Shown here: one piece after another, positions 38,965-49,822 of the stretch
Layout: each line of letters starts with the position of its first letter
Numbering within the stretch: position 1 is the first letter of the stretch
Assembly: GCA_024704765.1 (NCBI GenBank)
Contig: JAKMXF010000288.1
Location: 248,001 to 312,000 of the forward strand
DNA: 64,000 nt
Direction: 5' to 3'
From: Oopsacas minuta
Lineage: Eukaryota; Porifera; Hexactinellida; Lyssacinosida; Leucopsacidae
The notes under the pieces: generated by a model
What the model saw: the letters and a program-made list of their open reading frames with translations, nothing else
Database searches by the model: none
What the model was told of the DNA's origin: nothing
Program-made: the position numbers and the translations under genes

Positions 38965-41900
38965 ATGGCACAGATTGAAAATTGTGAGATTTCGTGTATT
39001 GTTGAGGGCTTTATTTGTCCGGAATGTCACTTACAATTCTCTAATCCAGATCCCCTACAGGAACATTATATGGCAGAACACGTGCTACCCACATCTCCTA
39101 TCCAATCTCCCATCAAAATCGCGAAATCTGATGAATTCATTGACGACGCACAAGTGACGAATATCGATCTCAATTATAATCCATCTGAAATGGTCGATTT
39201 CGCTGTTTTGGACGAAACGAATGGACACATGATAGAAGCCGCGAATTTACACCGGGCTGGCATGTGTTGTGTGTGTCATAGCATTATATTTTCAGTGTGC
39301 TATATCTGTATGACTTGTAACAAAGCTTGTCACCCTAAGTGCCTAACAAATATCGGTAATTGTGAGCTATTTGTTAGTATGACAGAGGACATGCGGTTAT
39401 ATGAAGGACGTGACTATAGTTTACGCGAAAAACGCGAAAAAATCGGGATAAGTGGCATCATAAAGCGCGTCCTTTCAAAGAAAACAGAACGATACACAGA
39501 AGAAGGATTCGACTTAGATTTAACCTATATTACCGAAAGGATAATTGCAATGTCTTTTCCAGCAACTGGCGTTGAATCTGTGTATAGAAATGGTCTTAGA
39601 GATGTCGCTAAGATGCTGATGAACAAACACGGTGAGAATTATCTCGTGTTTAATTTGAGCGAGAGACGCTATGACATTTCGAAGTTAAACAATCAAGTAT
39701 TGGACTTTGGATGGCCGGATCATTTAGCCCCGTCACTTGACCGTCTTTGTAGTATTTGTAAGTCGATCACATCATGGCTCGACTCGGATCAAAGACACGT
39801 AGCTGTGGTTCATTGCGTCGGAGGAAAAGGCCGTACGGGTGTTGTAGTAGCTGCATACTTACACTACAGTAATATCTGTAACACACCTGAATCAGCTTTG
39901 GATAAATTCGCAATGCAAAGGTTCTTCAACGAAAAACACGGCGTTAACCAACCCTCACAACGTCGGTATGTGTACTATTTCGCGGATTTACTCGCAGGAC
40001 AGCTGATCGCTCATAATCACCCAGCTGTTATAACACGTATTTCCTTACAAGGAATTCCTAATTGCGATAATAAAGGCGGCTGTAAGTTATTTTTCAAATT
40101 CTATCAGAATTTGAAACCTCTTTACACAACACCTGTTTATGAAGCGAACCATAGTCTCGAGCAATTAGTAGTCCCTCTCTCCCCAGGGTTAATCCTCATC
40201 GGAGATATTTTAATTAAGTGTTACAATAAGAGAAATGTGCCAGGAAAACGGGATTGTATTTTTCGGGTACAATTCCCGAGTTACGTCATTGAAACTGAAC
40301 AACTCTTGTTTATCAAGAGTGAGCTAGATGATGCTTGGAAAGACAAGCGGTTTCCCGATGAAGGACATGTGGAATTAACATTTTCGCATCAAGGTGATAA
40401 TTCTATACCGACAAATATCAGTCCAATAACCACGTTAACGGAAGAGAACAGTTTTAAATCAGACACATACTGTAAGTTTAGGCCTAATTATAACGCGGTC
40501 GTACCGGATAAAGGAGATATGAGACGGTATAGCGATCTTACAGATGACGAATTAATCAGCGTTTATTCCGCTGTTGATTATAACAAAAAATCCCTACCAG
40601 TTTTGATTGAAATCCCCGCGCGCACTCGAAATGAAACCGAGACAACTTTCGGGACTCCACCGGAAGTAATACCCTATAGAGGTGACGATTTGCCTGCCCA
40701 GAAGGCAGAAAAAATAGACACACATAATGATGCAAGAAACAGCGTCGCCTTCATTAACAAAACCGTCAAAGAATATAAAAGTAGAATGGGTAAGAAGAAA
40801 GTTGAAAAGAAAGATCGCATTCCAAGTACACTCTCTAGTATCGATGGAGAGGATGCGGTATTACCTGATGGCTCACAGAAAGATGTACCAATTAATTTTG
40901 ATGATATCATCATCTGTAAAATTCCTGACAAAGAACGCTGCGGGACGTTAACGGATACAACTTTGGAAGGAATTGACCTAGAAGGGATACAGAAATATTT
41001 GGAAATAGATCAGAGAGATTGGGACAGACGTTCTAGGAAGGTTAAGAATAAAGACGCGATCGTGTACAAGGATAATGATTATAAGAACGATGAAGAAACG
41101 CTGAAACTTTTGAGAAAATATGAGGAGAAACAGTCCAAACTCGTGTCAGAGACGATAGAGGATTGGTATAAAGCTTCAATCACAAGGGAAGCTGCAGTTC
41201 GGGAGTTAATCCCGCTCCCTGTCGGCTCATTCGTGATCAGAGACAGTCAAACAGTGTCAGGGGGATACGCGCTCTCTATGAAGGTCCCAGATAGTTTCGT
41301 GCTGCAGAAAAGTCAAGACACAGGCGAATCATTACCCACAAACCCGGAAGATTGTGTGCGCCATTTCTTAATCGCGCCACACCATCGAGGGATAAGACTA
41401 CAAGGCTGGGAAGAACCGCCATTCGATAATCTAACCACATTCGTTATACAGCATAGCAATCAACCAATGGCGTTGCCATGCAGATTAAGAATACGGAGTG
41501 CACATCCGGTTGCACCAACCGAGCCGGTACCTAGACCAAGAGGGGAGCTAAAAAACATAGAAATAGCGGCGAAAGCGGTCTACCTCGGCGGACTAAACAT
41601 CGCTGGAAAAGGGACCAAAGTTCAGATGGAGGATGTTGCGGCTAAACTAAGTACAGCTAGAAAATCTCTTTCCATTTTAGTCGAGATTAAAGTATCAGCC
41701 AAAGAAGGAATTACGATAACTGACGTGAACAAGAAAGCATTCGATTCGCGGTCATTTATGCCTAATGAGGTCACCTTCGCAGCTGTCTGCACAAGTGTGA
41801 AATGGACAGGAGGTGTACAGCTCAAAGAATCTGGGATAGAAGAACAGTTTACTAACTCAAACTGCTTCGGGTTAGTCGTTGGAATTAGGAATCAGGTTGG

Positions 41901-41985
41901 GCATACTTGTCTCACATTCGCCGATCCAAGTCCTTCAAATATCTCTCAAACAATCGTGTGTTATATAAATACACATTTAATATAA
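38965..41985 (+). CDS. TNS: Tensin with C2H2 finger, C1, PTP-C2, SH2 and PTB domains
   Basis: One 3.0-kb exon, 1006 residues. Tensins link integrin tails to actin at adhesion sites. Seen in order: a C2H2 finger (C18, C21, H34, H39), a C1-type zinc domain at about 95-135 (CCVCHSIIFSVCYICMTCNK, CHPKC), and a PTEN-like phosphatase domain at about 165-350. The P-loop HCVGGKGRTGVVVAAYLHYS has Cys284 and Arg290. A C2 domain to about 500, a Ser/Thr-rich linker, an SH2 domain at about 733-855 with FVIRDS (the phosphotyrosine Arg), and a C-terminal PTB (AAKAVYLGGLNIAGKGTKVQ) follow. Vertebrate TNS1 has lost the P-loop Cys and TNS2 retains C1 and Cys. This protein keeps both and adds a finger. Confidence 0.9.
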   Translation: MAQIENCEISCIVEGFICPECHLQFSNPDPLQEHYMAEHVLPTSPIQSPIKIAKSDEFIDDAQVTNIDLNYNPSEMVDFAVLDETNGHMIEAANLHRAGMCCVCHSIIFSVCYICMTCNKACHPKCLTNIGNCELFVSMTEDMRLYEGRDYSLREKREKIGISGIIKRVLSKKTERYTEEGFDLDLTYITERIIAMSFPATGVESVYRNGLRDVAKMLMNKHGENYLVFNLSERRYDISKLNNQVLDFGWPDHLAPSLDRLCSICKSITSWLDSDQRHVAVVHCVGGKGRTGVVVAAYLHYSNICNTPESALDKFAMQRFFNEKHGVNQPSQRRYVYYFADLLAGQLIAHNHPAVITRISLQGIPNCDNKGGCKLFFKFYQNLKPLYTTPVYEANHSLEQLVVPLSPGLILIGDILIKCYNKRNVPGKRDCIFRVQFPSYVIETEQLLFIKSELDDAWKDKRFPDEGHVELTFSHQGDNSIPTNISPITTLTEENSFKSDTYCKFRPNYNAVVPDKGDMRRYSDLTDDELISVYSAVDYNKKSLPVLIEIPARTRNETETTFGTPPEVIPYRGDDLPAQKAEKIDTHNDARNSVAFINKTVKEYKSRMGKKKVEKKDRIPSTLSSIDGEDAVLPDGSQKDVPINFDDIIICKIPDKERCGTLTDTTLEGIDLEGIQKYLEIDQRDWDRRSRKVKNKDAIVYKDNDYKNDEETLKLLRKYEEKQSKLVSETIEDWYKASITREAAVRELIPLPVGSFVIRDSQTVSGGYALSMKVPDSFVLQKSQDTGESLPTNPEDCVRHFLIAPHHRGIRLQGWEEPPFDNLTTFVIQHSNQPMALPCRLRIRSAHPVAPTEPVPRPRGELKNIEIAAKAVYLGGLNIAGKGTKVQMEDVAAKLSTARKSLSILVEIKVSAKEGITITDVNKKAFDSRSFMPNEVTFAAVCTSVKWTGGVQLKESGIEEQFTNSNCFGLVVGIRNQVGHTCLTFADPSPSNISQTIVCYINTHLI

Positions 41986-43079
41986 TTTTCTTTATTTCCT
42001 TATTTACAAGTTTGTTCGTTTGTTTGTTTGCTTGTTTTTATTGTAATTTATTTTCCATATTTTAATAATTATAATAACTGTATTTTGGGTTGAAACTTTG
42101 AATTAATAAAATATATTATTTTGAGTGAAACGATGGAATTTTCGAATAAATACGTGTCAACCATGAAATCTGACAAATTCGGACATGTTGGTTCTTAGCG
42201 TTTTGTCCCGATTTAAGGGAATTCCATATTAACGGAACGGTCACTACGAAGCATACAGTAGACTCCAATTAATAGAGCTACCGGTTAATCGGGTCAAAAT
42301 GGCCTGGTCCCTATGTGACCTTATTAAACCATATCTACGCGCAAGGTCTTAATACTTCCTTGAAAATTGTCCAGTTTAACCGAATATGGCAGACCAAAAT
42401 TGAATTTTTCAATCAAAGTATCGATTTCATTTGCAGGATAATTATAAGATGATTACAGCGTGTAATCAATATGATACAACAATGGATGATTACGTATACA
42501 AATATTCATATTTACTTACAAATAAATAATATTTCGTAAGATTAGTTATGACTAAAGTATTAGTGCTTGTACGTCAGTAGAAAGTATAACAGAATTCTGT
42601 CAGACTTGTATATCGTAATGGACAATTTATGGCTGGCTAAGTATGCTGTATGTAAGGGGGAAATATCTGAAGTCAAAGGAGATTGTCCACTGCCAATTTT
42701 GGGTGTATGTCTTCTAAAATATGCAAAATATGCAAAATATAATATTGTATGCATATAGATTGAATTAATATTTTTGTAGAAAATTTTGGGAAATCAGCAA
42801 TTAAGGTTTTCTAAACAGTGGTAGTACTAGGCGGGGGCTTTTGCTCCTTGTTTGAAAGTCCTGACTACGGATATTAAACCCTTTCTCAGTAGTGTTAAGC
42901 ATAGTAACCCGAGCCCTTATGGACCCATTTCCCGCAGACTCCCCTCGTATATTGAAAATTAGAATATATAAATATTTGTATGAATTACACCAATTATAGT
43001 AACAGCTGTTTATGCTTAAAATGGCTAATAAAAAATCTTAAAAAGTGTGCTAAAAATATACAAAAAATATTACAAATAT
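41986..43079. other. Intergenic, repeats only
   Basis: Convergent spacer between tensin and PACC1. It contains a (GTTT)n run near 42010-42035 and a family C element at 42258-42332. Overlapping open frames on both strands at 42560-42758 are short, mirror each other and look like chance. No gene is supported. Confidence 0.5.
42258..42332 (+). repeat. Family C pogo-like element
   Basis: CAGTAGACTCCAATTAATAG, then ACCGGTTAATCGGGTCAAAA and TGGCCTGGTCCCTATGTGAC; the same left half as the copies at 7831 and 19251, with a diverged right end. Confidence 0.65.
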
Positions 43080-44429
43080 TTACACTTTTTCCTTTTTCAA
43101 CTCTTCATTAATTTCCAAAGTTTTCAAGAACTCCTGTCGCTCCGTATATCTCCGTTTATACTTCTCACTCCGCTTATAAGTCCTCCATATTTTGAAAATC
43201 CAATTCTTCCCATATAGCCAAACCTTACCCAATGCGAGGAACATTGCACAAAGCGACCCTAAAGTATTCCAGACCGTGGTTGATACCAGCTCTTGGCTTT
43301 CTTCCAAAATCGGATCGGCCCATTCGAATTCTGCGATTACTTCATCACTTCTACTATTATTAACTCCTGGGATTAAACGCGCCAAATTCGTCGTCACTTG
43401 AAAAGTCACATAAATTTTGTTATTAAGCGTCTGATCGATTGTTTTATCAAGTTTCACAAAATTGGCAAAATCTCCCGCTAGCATATATACAGGATTATTT
43501 TCCTCTATTTCTTGTAGAAACACTTCTGGTGTCTTTCGACCAGCTTCATTTTTGAAATTTTCAAAAGTATTATAAACACGAAACTCAAGATTTGAGACCG
43601 ATCTGTTTGTCAAATTTAGTTGAAAATGAAAGACGTTCTTCTCACCTAATTGTACTCTAGCTGGTCCCTTAAACGCCAAAACTTTTCGTGTGTTATTATG
43701 AGTATGCGAGAAGTAATTGTACTCCATCATTGAGCAGTTAACATCGGTATAATCGGGTAGAAGTTTATCTCCATTATTCTTTTTAACCTCAAAATCACAT
43801 GAAATGAATGTATCATCAATATCTGGGTATATAATGATACTCGGAGGCTTAAACTCTTGTTTATACGTGTACGTCACAGATCGTACAGGATATGTGTAGG
43901 ATAGAACCAAGGATTCAACTGTGATGAATGTATAACCGAAAGCCACTAGCATTAGGAAAAAGTATAAGACGAAAACTAGGAATGTTTGCAAGAATAGTTT
44001 TATTCGCTTGGAATGATAGTTGCTTATGAATGATTCTGTACGTGATCTTTCTCTGTATGAATGGTCCATTAGATTTTCCTAAAAGCATATATTAAAAATG
44101 AAATAATCGTCGAGAACTATGCTTAATAGAACCACTTGTCAAATTTATCGAACAAGTGTAATATACCGTATTCATTCGAATAATCGCCTATTCGGATATA
44201 CAATTACCTCTCGTTATATCTAACACGGATATATCGAAGTGTGAATTGTACAAATATGGCCCAAAACCGTCGAAGTAACACATATTCCATTGGTTATATG
44301 GAATCGATTATCGCGGCCCCTTGAGCTTCAATATAACAGAAGCTAACTGTAACTATAATTCCTTACCGGATCCATAAGCCCTTTCTCTTCCTCAGTAGTT
44401 CCATATGATTTCATCAGAGATTTACTCAT
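43080..44429 (-). CDS. PACC1: Proton-activated chloride channel (2 exons)
   Basis: Exons 44367-44429 and 43080-44078 join in phase to 353 residues. PAC/TMEM206 is a trimeric acid-activated anion channel of plasma membrane and endosomes. Seen: a hydrophilic N-terminus; TM1 (FLQTFLVFVLYFFLMLVAFGY) followed by YPVRSVTYTYKQE, parallel to HPVMSVSYKEVD; an extracellular domain with Asn-glycosylation sites (NCSM, NNTR, NLTN, NRSV). Then FEWADPILEESQELVSTTVW, TM2 (NTLGSLCAMFLALGKVWLYG) and a basic tail (WIFKIWRTYKRSEKYKRRY). The Lys in FLALGK aligns with the TM2 Lys that sets anion selectivity in human PAC. The single intron contains a family A element. Confidence 0.87.
44201..44350 (+). repeat. Family A pogo-like MITE
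   Basis: Full-length copy, CTCGTTATATCTAACACGG through TTCAATATAACAGAAGCTAA. It makes up about half of the PACC1 intron and ends 17 bp from the exon 1 donor. Confidence 0.7.
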
Positions 44430-44540
44430 TGCTATTTAGTTCTTAAAGTGGAATAAGGTTATTTATAATTTTCAGAAATATGTTGGTTATTAATATCTTT
44501 GCAAAAAGTGAAGACAAAATGAAAGTGATTATTATTTTAT

Positions 44541-46335
44541 TTATTGACGATATCTAGAACCATCTTCAACATCATCTTTAGTCTCTATAAGATAATATAA
44601 TCATTATACGTATATTGAAACTACTGAAGTGTAATATGGAACTAAGGATAGTTCATATAGTTATTAGTTCTATTATGTCTAAAGCTCTCTTGTGGTGGTT
44701 GGGAATTACAGGCTTAATTAACATGCAAGCATAGTAATACATTGGAAATTGGCTAATGTAGATTGAGTTACTGGAAGGAGATACAAACATGAAATTTGGC
44801 GAGCTTACGGAGTATGCAATACTGGCACTTAGGAATAATTATCATATTTCATCCAGTACAATGGTTCACCCTTTTCACCCTATCCCAATTTTAATGCATT
44901 CTGTGGACCCTCTCCCCTGCAGACCCCTGCTGTCGTCGTCCGTGCACTCTAGGTTGGGAGCCACCCACTGAAATAAGCGATATCTCTGAGACAAACAAAC
45001 CATGAGGTTATAGTATATGCAGACTGATATTCTATTGGTCAATTGTATGTACTAGTTACGTAATGGTTTGTATACACCTACATATCTGAGAGTGTAAATT
45101 GATTGGCTAAGAGAAAATACTGTATTTGTGTAATCAGCTGTTATACTTACTTGCTTGGTAGTCTCCAGAGGTTGGAAAGTACTCAGATTCTGTGAATGAT
45201 ATTTTAAATAACTCAGAGACCAAACTTTGCTTCTTTTCATTAATTCTAGAATAAGAATACAGGGAACCTCGTTAATACGAAAACAGTTAATTCCCATATA
45301 TTTACATGTATAAAATTGGTACATTTTCGGAAAAGATACATTTTTTTAGAGAAATCAACTTTTCACCCTTGGACGCCCGTTTTGCCCCCAAAAATATCCA
45401 AGAATATAAACTTTCAAATCTTCTTCGTTGGATGTTTTAGAGGAAATAATTGTGTATAACAAGTTCCACTGACCTTTATGATCTATTTCCCCAGAAGAAT
45501 CTCTTAATGAATTAAATATTTGTTCTGCTTTTCTGTACCAAAATAGAGGAACTGTAATTGGGGTGAATGCTTGTATTTTATGGTGTGGATCCTTTGAAAC
45601 TTGTCTGTCTGTTAAATTGTACTCACGCGCTAGAAGAAATGTCATAAACAAACAAACGAGTTTCACTATGGGACTGCTAGATTTCGCACGTCCGCACGTA
45701 CGGACGTCACACATCCTCCATCCCATTAGAGTATCCCTCTATTAGGACCTGCACTCACAAACAAACAAACTCACTAGATTTATTACTCTGAGTAAGTTGA
45801 GCTCTTATACCAGCTACTGGAGGGAGTAGAGCTCTACTCTTCTCATAAACTAACTGATATTTGTCCAAATCTGAATGATCCAATTCTTCTATATTCATCT
45901 ACAGGAATATCAAATAAAAATTCAAGTTATACATTAGACTCTTTATTAATTATTTGAAGTTCGTATTAACCGTGTGAGGTCCACTGTAGTACAATTCCTA
46001 TTCAGATAAGACGTATACTAATGCCTCACATTAACAGTAGTCATTACAATCTGTATTCCAATACATCTATACGGAGAGGGATAAGCTATATTAGATTTCA
46101 AATAGAAAGCATCTTTAGGTGATTTCTCAAGTCTTCTAGTGCTGATTACTACTTTACGGTTAGCGGGGAATTTAAGTTTGGTGCTTGGTAAGTCAGCATC
46201 CCTGGTCCAGACACCTCCACAGATCGTGAACAGCTGTAGAAAGGGGGGACCGTCTTTGGAGGGTATTTTTACAAATTGAATTTCAATACCTTCGCGATGG
46301 ATACCTGATTGGTCTTTCTGTTCTTTGTCAGACAT
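44541..46335 (-). CDS. Unidentified protein, possible degenerate EF-hand/EH-like region (about 5 exons)
   Basis: Not recognised. Candidate minus-strand exons are 46030-46335, 45775-45898, 45367-45629, 45151-45232 and 44541-44584; together they would give 272 residues ending GSRYRQ. The first exon could be a separate 105-residue gene that simply reads through to its own stop (46018), since exon 2 begins with an ATG right after its acceptor. Seen: an N-terminal beta-rich part (GIEIQFVKIPSKDGPPFLQL, RKVVISTRRL); a middle part with YRKAEQIFNSLRDSSGEIDH, resembling an EF-hand or EH-domain loop but missing several ligands; then LVSELFKISFTESEYFPTSG. The acceptor of the fourth exon was chosen by phase alone. 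A family D-like fragment lies near 45264-45320. Confidence 0.45.
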
Positions 46336-46881
46336 TACTTAGCTGGAAATAGAATTAAAGTCACTTTGCATGGTAATATCTCGAAAACAATAAGTCCGCT
46401 TTATATGCTCAAAATTGCAAAAATGTAGGCTGGAGTCCCCTCTTCACGAAAAATAATGTCTCAGTACAATTCGTCCGTCCGTAACTATAGTAGATCCGGA
46501 CTTAAATCATGAAATATTGTTACGTAAAATGTTCATATAGCGCTTATTATCCATCCAGAAACATTTGGCGATTAATACTATTTTCCCAGAGTTGTATCCA
46601 GGGAAGTGGTCCATAGGAACCCCAGAATTCGGCGAAATGTCACACGTGTCAAAAATGAGAGATGATCATTTCTAGCCAACCTGACCATAACAACCACAAA
46701 TCACAATAGGAATGTGAATCAATACGTATAGTCTCCCATACGAACGTATTATTATTATAACTCTACATATATTCCTATTACCTAATTATGAATACAAATA
46801 CATACTCTAAGACGAATAATCTCACTTGGCTAGAGAACAAATAATGGGGGTAGTAGAAATATACAGAATAACAGGCGGTCT
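46336..46881. other. Intergenic between two minus-strand genes
   Basis: Apart from repeat H at 46373-46470 nothing is recognised. This segment should hold the promoter of the unidentified gene and the 3' end region of M6PR. Confidence 0.45.
46373..46470 (+). repeat. Dispersed repeat H, copy 1
   Basis: TAATATCTCGAAAACAATAA, then ATATGCTCAAAATTGCAAAA, ATGTAGGCTGG and CCTCTTCACGAAAAAT. It matches 49072-49183 in the same orientation with scattered changes. Class unknown; no inverted ends noticed. Confidence 0.55.
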
Positions 46882-48842
46882 CTATAATGGTAATATATGT
46901 TCATCTTCTTTAGGATTGTCAGTGTCGTCATCTGAGCTTTCAACTCCGAATTTGTCTTTTGTCACGTTTGTTTGCTAGATTGAGAAAATATTCATGTACA
47001 GCGAGGTTCCCAACTGTTTCACCTGTGGGCCCCCTACTGTTGCCTCCCTCGCTGAGGGGTGTAGCCAAATACCAACGTGATAACCATGGAAACTGGGACA
47101 TAACTTATCTTTCAACATTATGTTAGGGGAGTTGGTGAATATATTCATGTATAGAATGCTATGATTCATGGTATGTTGTATGTGATTAATATTATGTCCC
47201 CCGTACAAGGGTGTTAAAATATGAATAATCACCCTAACTACCATTCGCCATAATAGGTATTCCCATAGAATAAATAAAAATATTTACCAAGTAAGATGGC
47301 ATTGTAGGATTTCGTCCTCCACATCGACAAAAGAAATCACACCCATCCTAAAATAGTAAAAATTGTAATCAAATTCAAAATAATTTGAAATTCTCTAAAA
47401 CTAACCGCAAGGAAGTTTCCAAAAAATCTCCAAATTCCAATTAGCGGAATCTGTTCCCATCCTTTAGCTCCCATTCCAAACCTCTTAATTGATATACCAA
47501 CAAGTAATATCATAATAGCTAGAATCAACAGCACCAATAGTCTACAAGAAAATTATATATATACGAATAAATCGTGGATTTTCACACTTTTTCTGTAGTA
47601 AGCGCATATTTGAACACCAACTATATTGGTGGATAGAATTGTTACTATGAACAATATGCTATAACTTATTAAACACAGTCACACACTAACCAGAGGGCTG
47701 TTCAAAAGTGGCGCTATAAACAAGTGAACCAATTTGATATTAGGGGACAAATTTTCGAATTTAGTTTCCAACTCACATAATTACAAATATCCAGAATCCA
47801 TTAACAGAGTATGCTTCAGGTACACAAACCAGACCAGTTTCTGCTATAAACAAATATGAACACAACTCTACGTCTTCTCTGTCTTCCTCTATGAATTGGT
47901 ATTTTACCTAAAACAAATAGTGAGTGTTCATGAAATTCCTGACGGTTGCCATGGTAACACTAATATTATACAAATATGAACATACACTTGTTCCTTGGTT
48001 CTTATCACATACAAATACTATACGAGCAGATCTTTTGAGTTTACCACAATGTGAAGTGTAACTACTTCCATTGAAGAACCATATTTCTGCCCAGTCTACA
48101 TACGCTTCTTGTTGATCACCTAAGAGAGTAGTAAACAATCATATTTAAAATAGGCGTCACTATGAGTTACATGCCCAAATTTGGCGTCTTAATGTCTAAA
48201 GGTGTGAACAGGAGGGTGAATACTATTTCACCCGAATAACCGGAAGCTCTATTCAGCTGTCTATAATACCTGGGGCTATCTGCATTGCATCTGTGGTACC
48301 GAGACACCTCTCATCTTTATATTCATTCTGGTATAGCTTATCCTGTCTAATAGCACAATTTTTAACATTAGCCACTGTGCCTAGTGAACTACAAACTGTC
48401 AGAGTATATCTGTAGGGCTCCTCTGCATCAGGCTTAGGATATAGGATCACCTCACTAAGGGGAGTAGTAATAAGGTGTTTTGTTTGTTTGTTAATTTTAC
48501 AATAAACCTTCAGCAACTCGAACAGATTTTGATTACCCTGAGTTACCAGATGTTAACTGTATTTGTTTGTTTATTACTCTATTTGATTATTTACTTATTG
48601 TTTGTGCTGTTTGTGTTGTTTATTTATTAATTACAAAACACCATAACTTACTCCATATTAGCAAACTGTTTGAGCATATTAGCGATAACATCATTCTTCT
48701 TCTGGAATCTGCTACACACATTAGTTATGTCCGTATTCTCCTGATCAGGTGGGAGAGTAGTATCTCTCACAGGACGGACATGTGCAGAATTAACAGATAA
48801 CAAGCATACTACTGTTAGTAGTAGATTTGTATTGTAATGCAT
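46882..48842 (-). CDS. M6PR: Cation-dependent mannose-6-phosphate receptor (7 exons)
   Basis: Exons 48652-48842, 48270-48537, 47986-48119, 47777-47907, 47406-47541, 47288-47347 and 46882-46974. All junctions agree in phase except exon 1/2, which is off by one and needs another boundary. It sorts lysosomal hydrolases from the Golgi to endosomes. Seen: signal peptide; luminal P-type lectin domain with paired cysteines, where SHCGKLKRSARIVFVC matches HCGKEQRRAVVMISC with the sugar-binding Arg, and an acidic segment plus CSYLF keeps the binding Tyr. The membrane segment (WIFVIILLVLLILAIMILLV) is followed by MGAKGWEQIPLIGIW and DGCDFFCRC, almost the human cytoplasmic tail. It ends EDEHILPL, a DxxLL-type GGA signal next to acidic residues. 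Confidence 0.88.
47061..47232 (+). repeat. Dispersed repeat G, copy 1
   Basis: GTAGCCAAATACCAACGTGA and AACCATGGAAACTGGGACAT at the left; ATTATGTCCCCCGTACAAGG and GTGTTAAAATATGAATAATC at the right. The same ends occur inverted at 57684-57802. It lies in the last M6PR intron beside a hAT-like fragment. Confidence 0.65.
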
Positions 48843-48878
48843 TACAAGCTAATTCTACTGGTTGTTAGGGGGAAAATA

Positions 48879-49012
48879 CAGCGTATACCGGTTATAAGAC
48901 ACCCTTGGGAGTAGCAATACATGCTCTTATAACCGGTATAAATATACAGGAATATATATGAGAACGGTTTTCCAGAGGATGGTGCTTATATCTGGTATGT
49001 TCTTATAACTGT
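48879..49012 (+). repeat. Family B pogo-like MITE
   Basis: Starts CAGCGTATACCGGTTATAAG and carries the core AATATACAGGAATATATATG, then TTTTCCAGAGGATGGTGCTT. The copies at 55036 and 63549 share the left end and core at very high identity, suggesting recent spread. Confidence 0.75.
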
Positions 49013-49071
49013 AGACAGTAGGCTCCGTTAGAATAAGCCATTATTGTTTAAGACTCATCCGCTTAGCGTGG

Positions 49072-49183
49072 TCATATCTCGGAAACTAGGAGTCAGTTAT
49101 ATATGCTTAATATTGCAAAAATGTAGGTCAGGTTGTCCTCTTCCCGAAAAATCGTGTTTTTGGGACAATTCATACACTGTACA
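49072..49183 (+). repeat. Dispersed repeat H, copy 2
   Basis: TCATATCTCGGAAACTAGGA, ATATGCTTAATATTGCAAAA, ATGTAGGTCAGG and CCTCTTCCCGAAAAATC. See the copy at 46373-46470. Confidence 0.55.
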
Positions 49184-49616
49184 GGGTCACTTCGGGCCAT
49201 ACCATTGTCCCTTCTGTGCAAAATCCGAACTCGTCAATGAGAATTTTTACATTCAAACAAATATCCAATATATTCTATATATCCAATATATTCATATATT
49301 ATGTCTAACGTAACCTGTTGTATGTAGAAATGTGACTTATAAGTATTCATGATTCATTCACGTGTTTAAGAAGATTTATCAACTCTCATAATGTAATCGC
49401 TAATTCTTATCAATCTCTACCCACCAGCACGGACTGAAGGAGAGAACTTGATAAGAAAGCTTCATTTTTTCGATATTCAAACATTCCAAAATTCCGCTGG
49501 CCTGTAATCAGTGAAAAGTATTTTTAACGTCTTAAAAGATTCCTTTAATCAATATTTAAGGAAATTATTATTGGACTCCCTCGGAGGTAAGGTCATAAAA
49601 CGTCAAATTCCTAATA

Positions 49617-49701
49617 CAGTGGAACCTCGTTAATACGAATTTATGGAAAAGGGAACACATTTTGACGGTCGGTTGGTGTTCGTATTCACGAGGTTTCGCT
49701 G
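49617..49701 (+). repeat. Family D pogo-like MITE, complete
   Basis: 85 bp, CAGTGGAACCTCGTTAATAC to ATTCACGAGGTTTCGCTG, flanked by TA on both sides. It is the clearest family D copy. Confidence 0.8.
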
Positions 49702-49822
49702 TATACACATTGGTAGTTAAGCTGAGACATATGATAATACAGTAATAGCAATAGAATTGAATGATTGTTAATTGAATTTATTGACAACAAACAATAACAA
49801 CAATATGAACTAGCAAACATTT

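Larger units (their letters stand above)
48843..49822. other. Intergenic, repeat-rich
   Basis: Lies between the M6PR start and the SLC35E1 3' end. It holds the family B copy 48879-49012, repeat H 49072-49183 and the family D copy 49617-49701. No gene is supported. Confidence 0.55.

Noticed and set aside
42560-42758. Overlapping frames on both strands downstream of tensin
   Set aside because: Short, mutually antisense and low complexity; no start context or conservation.
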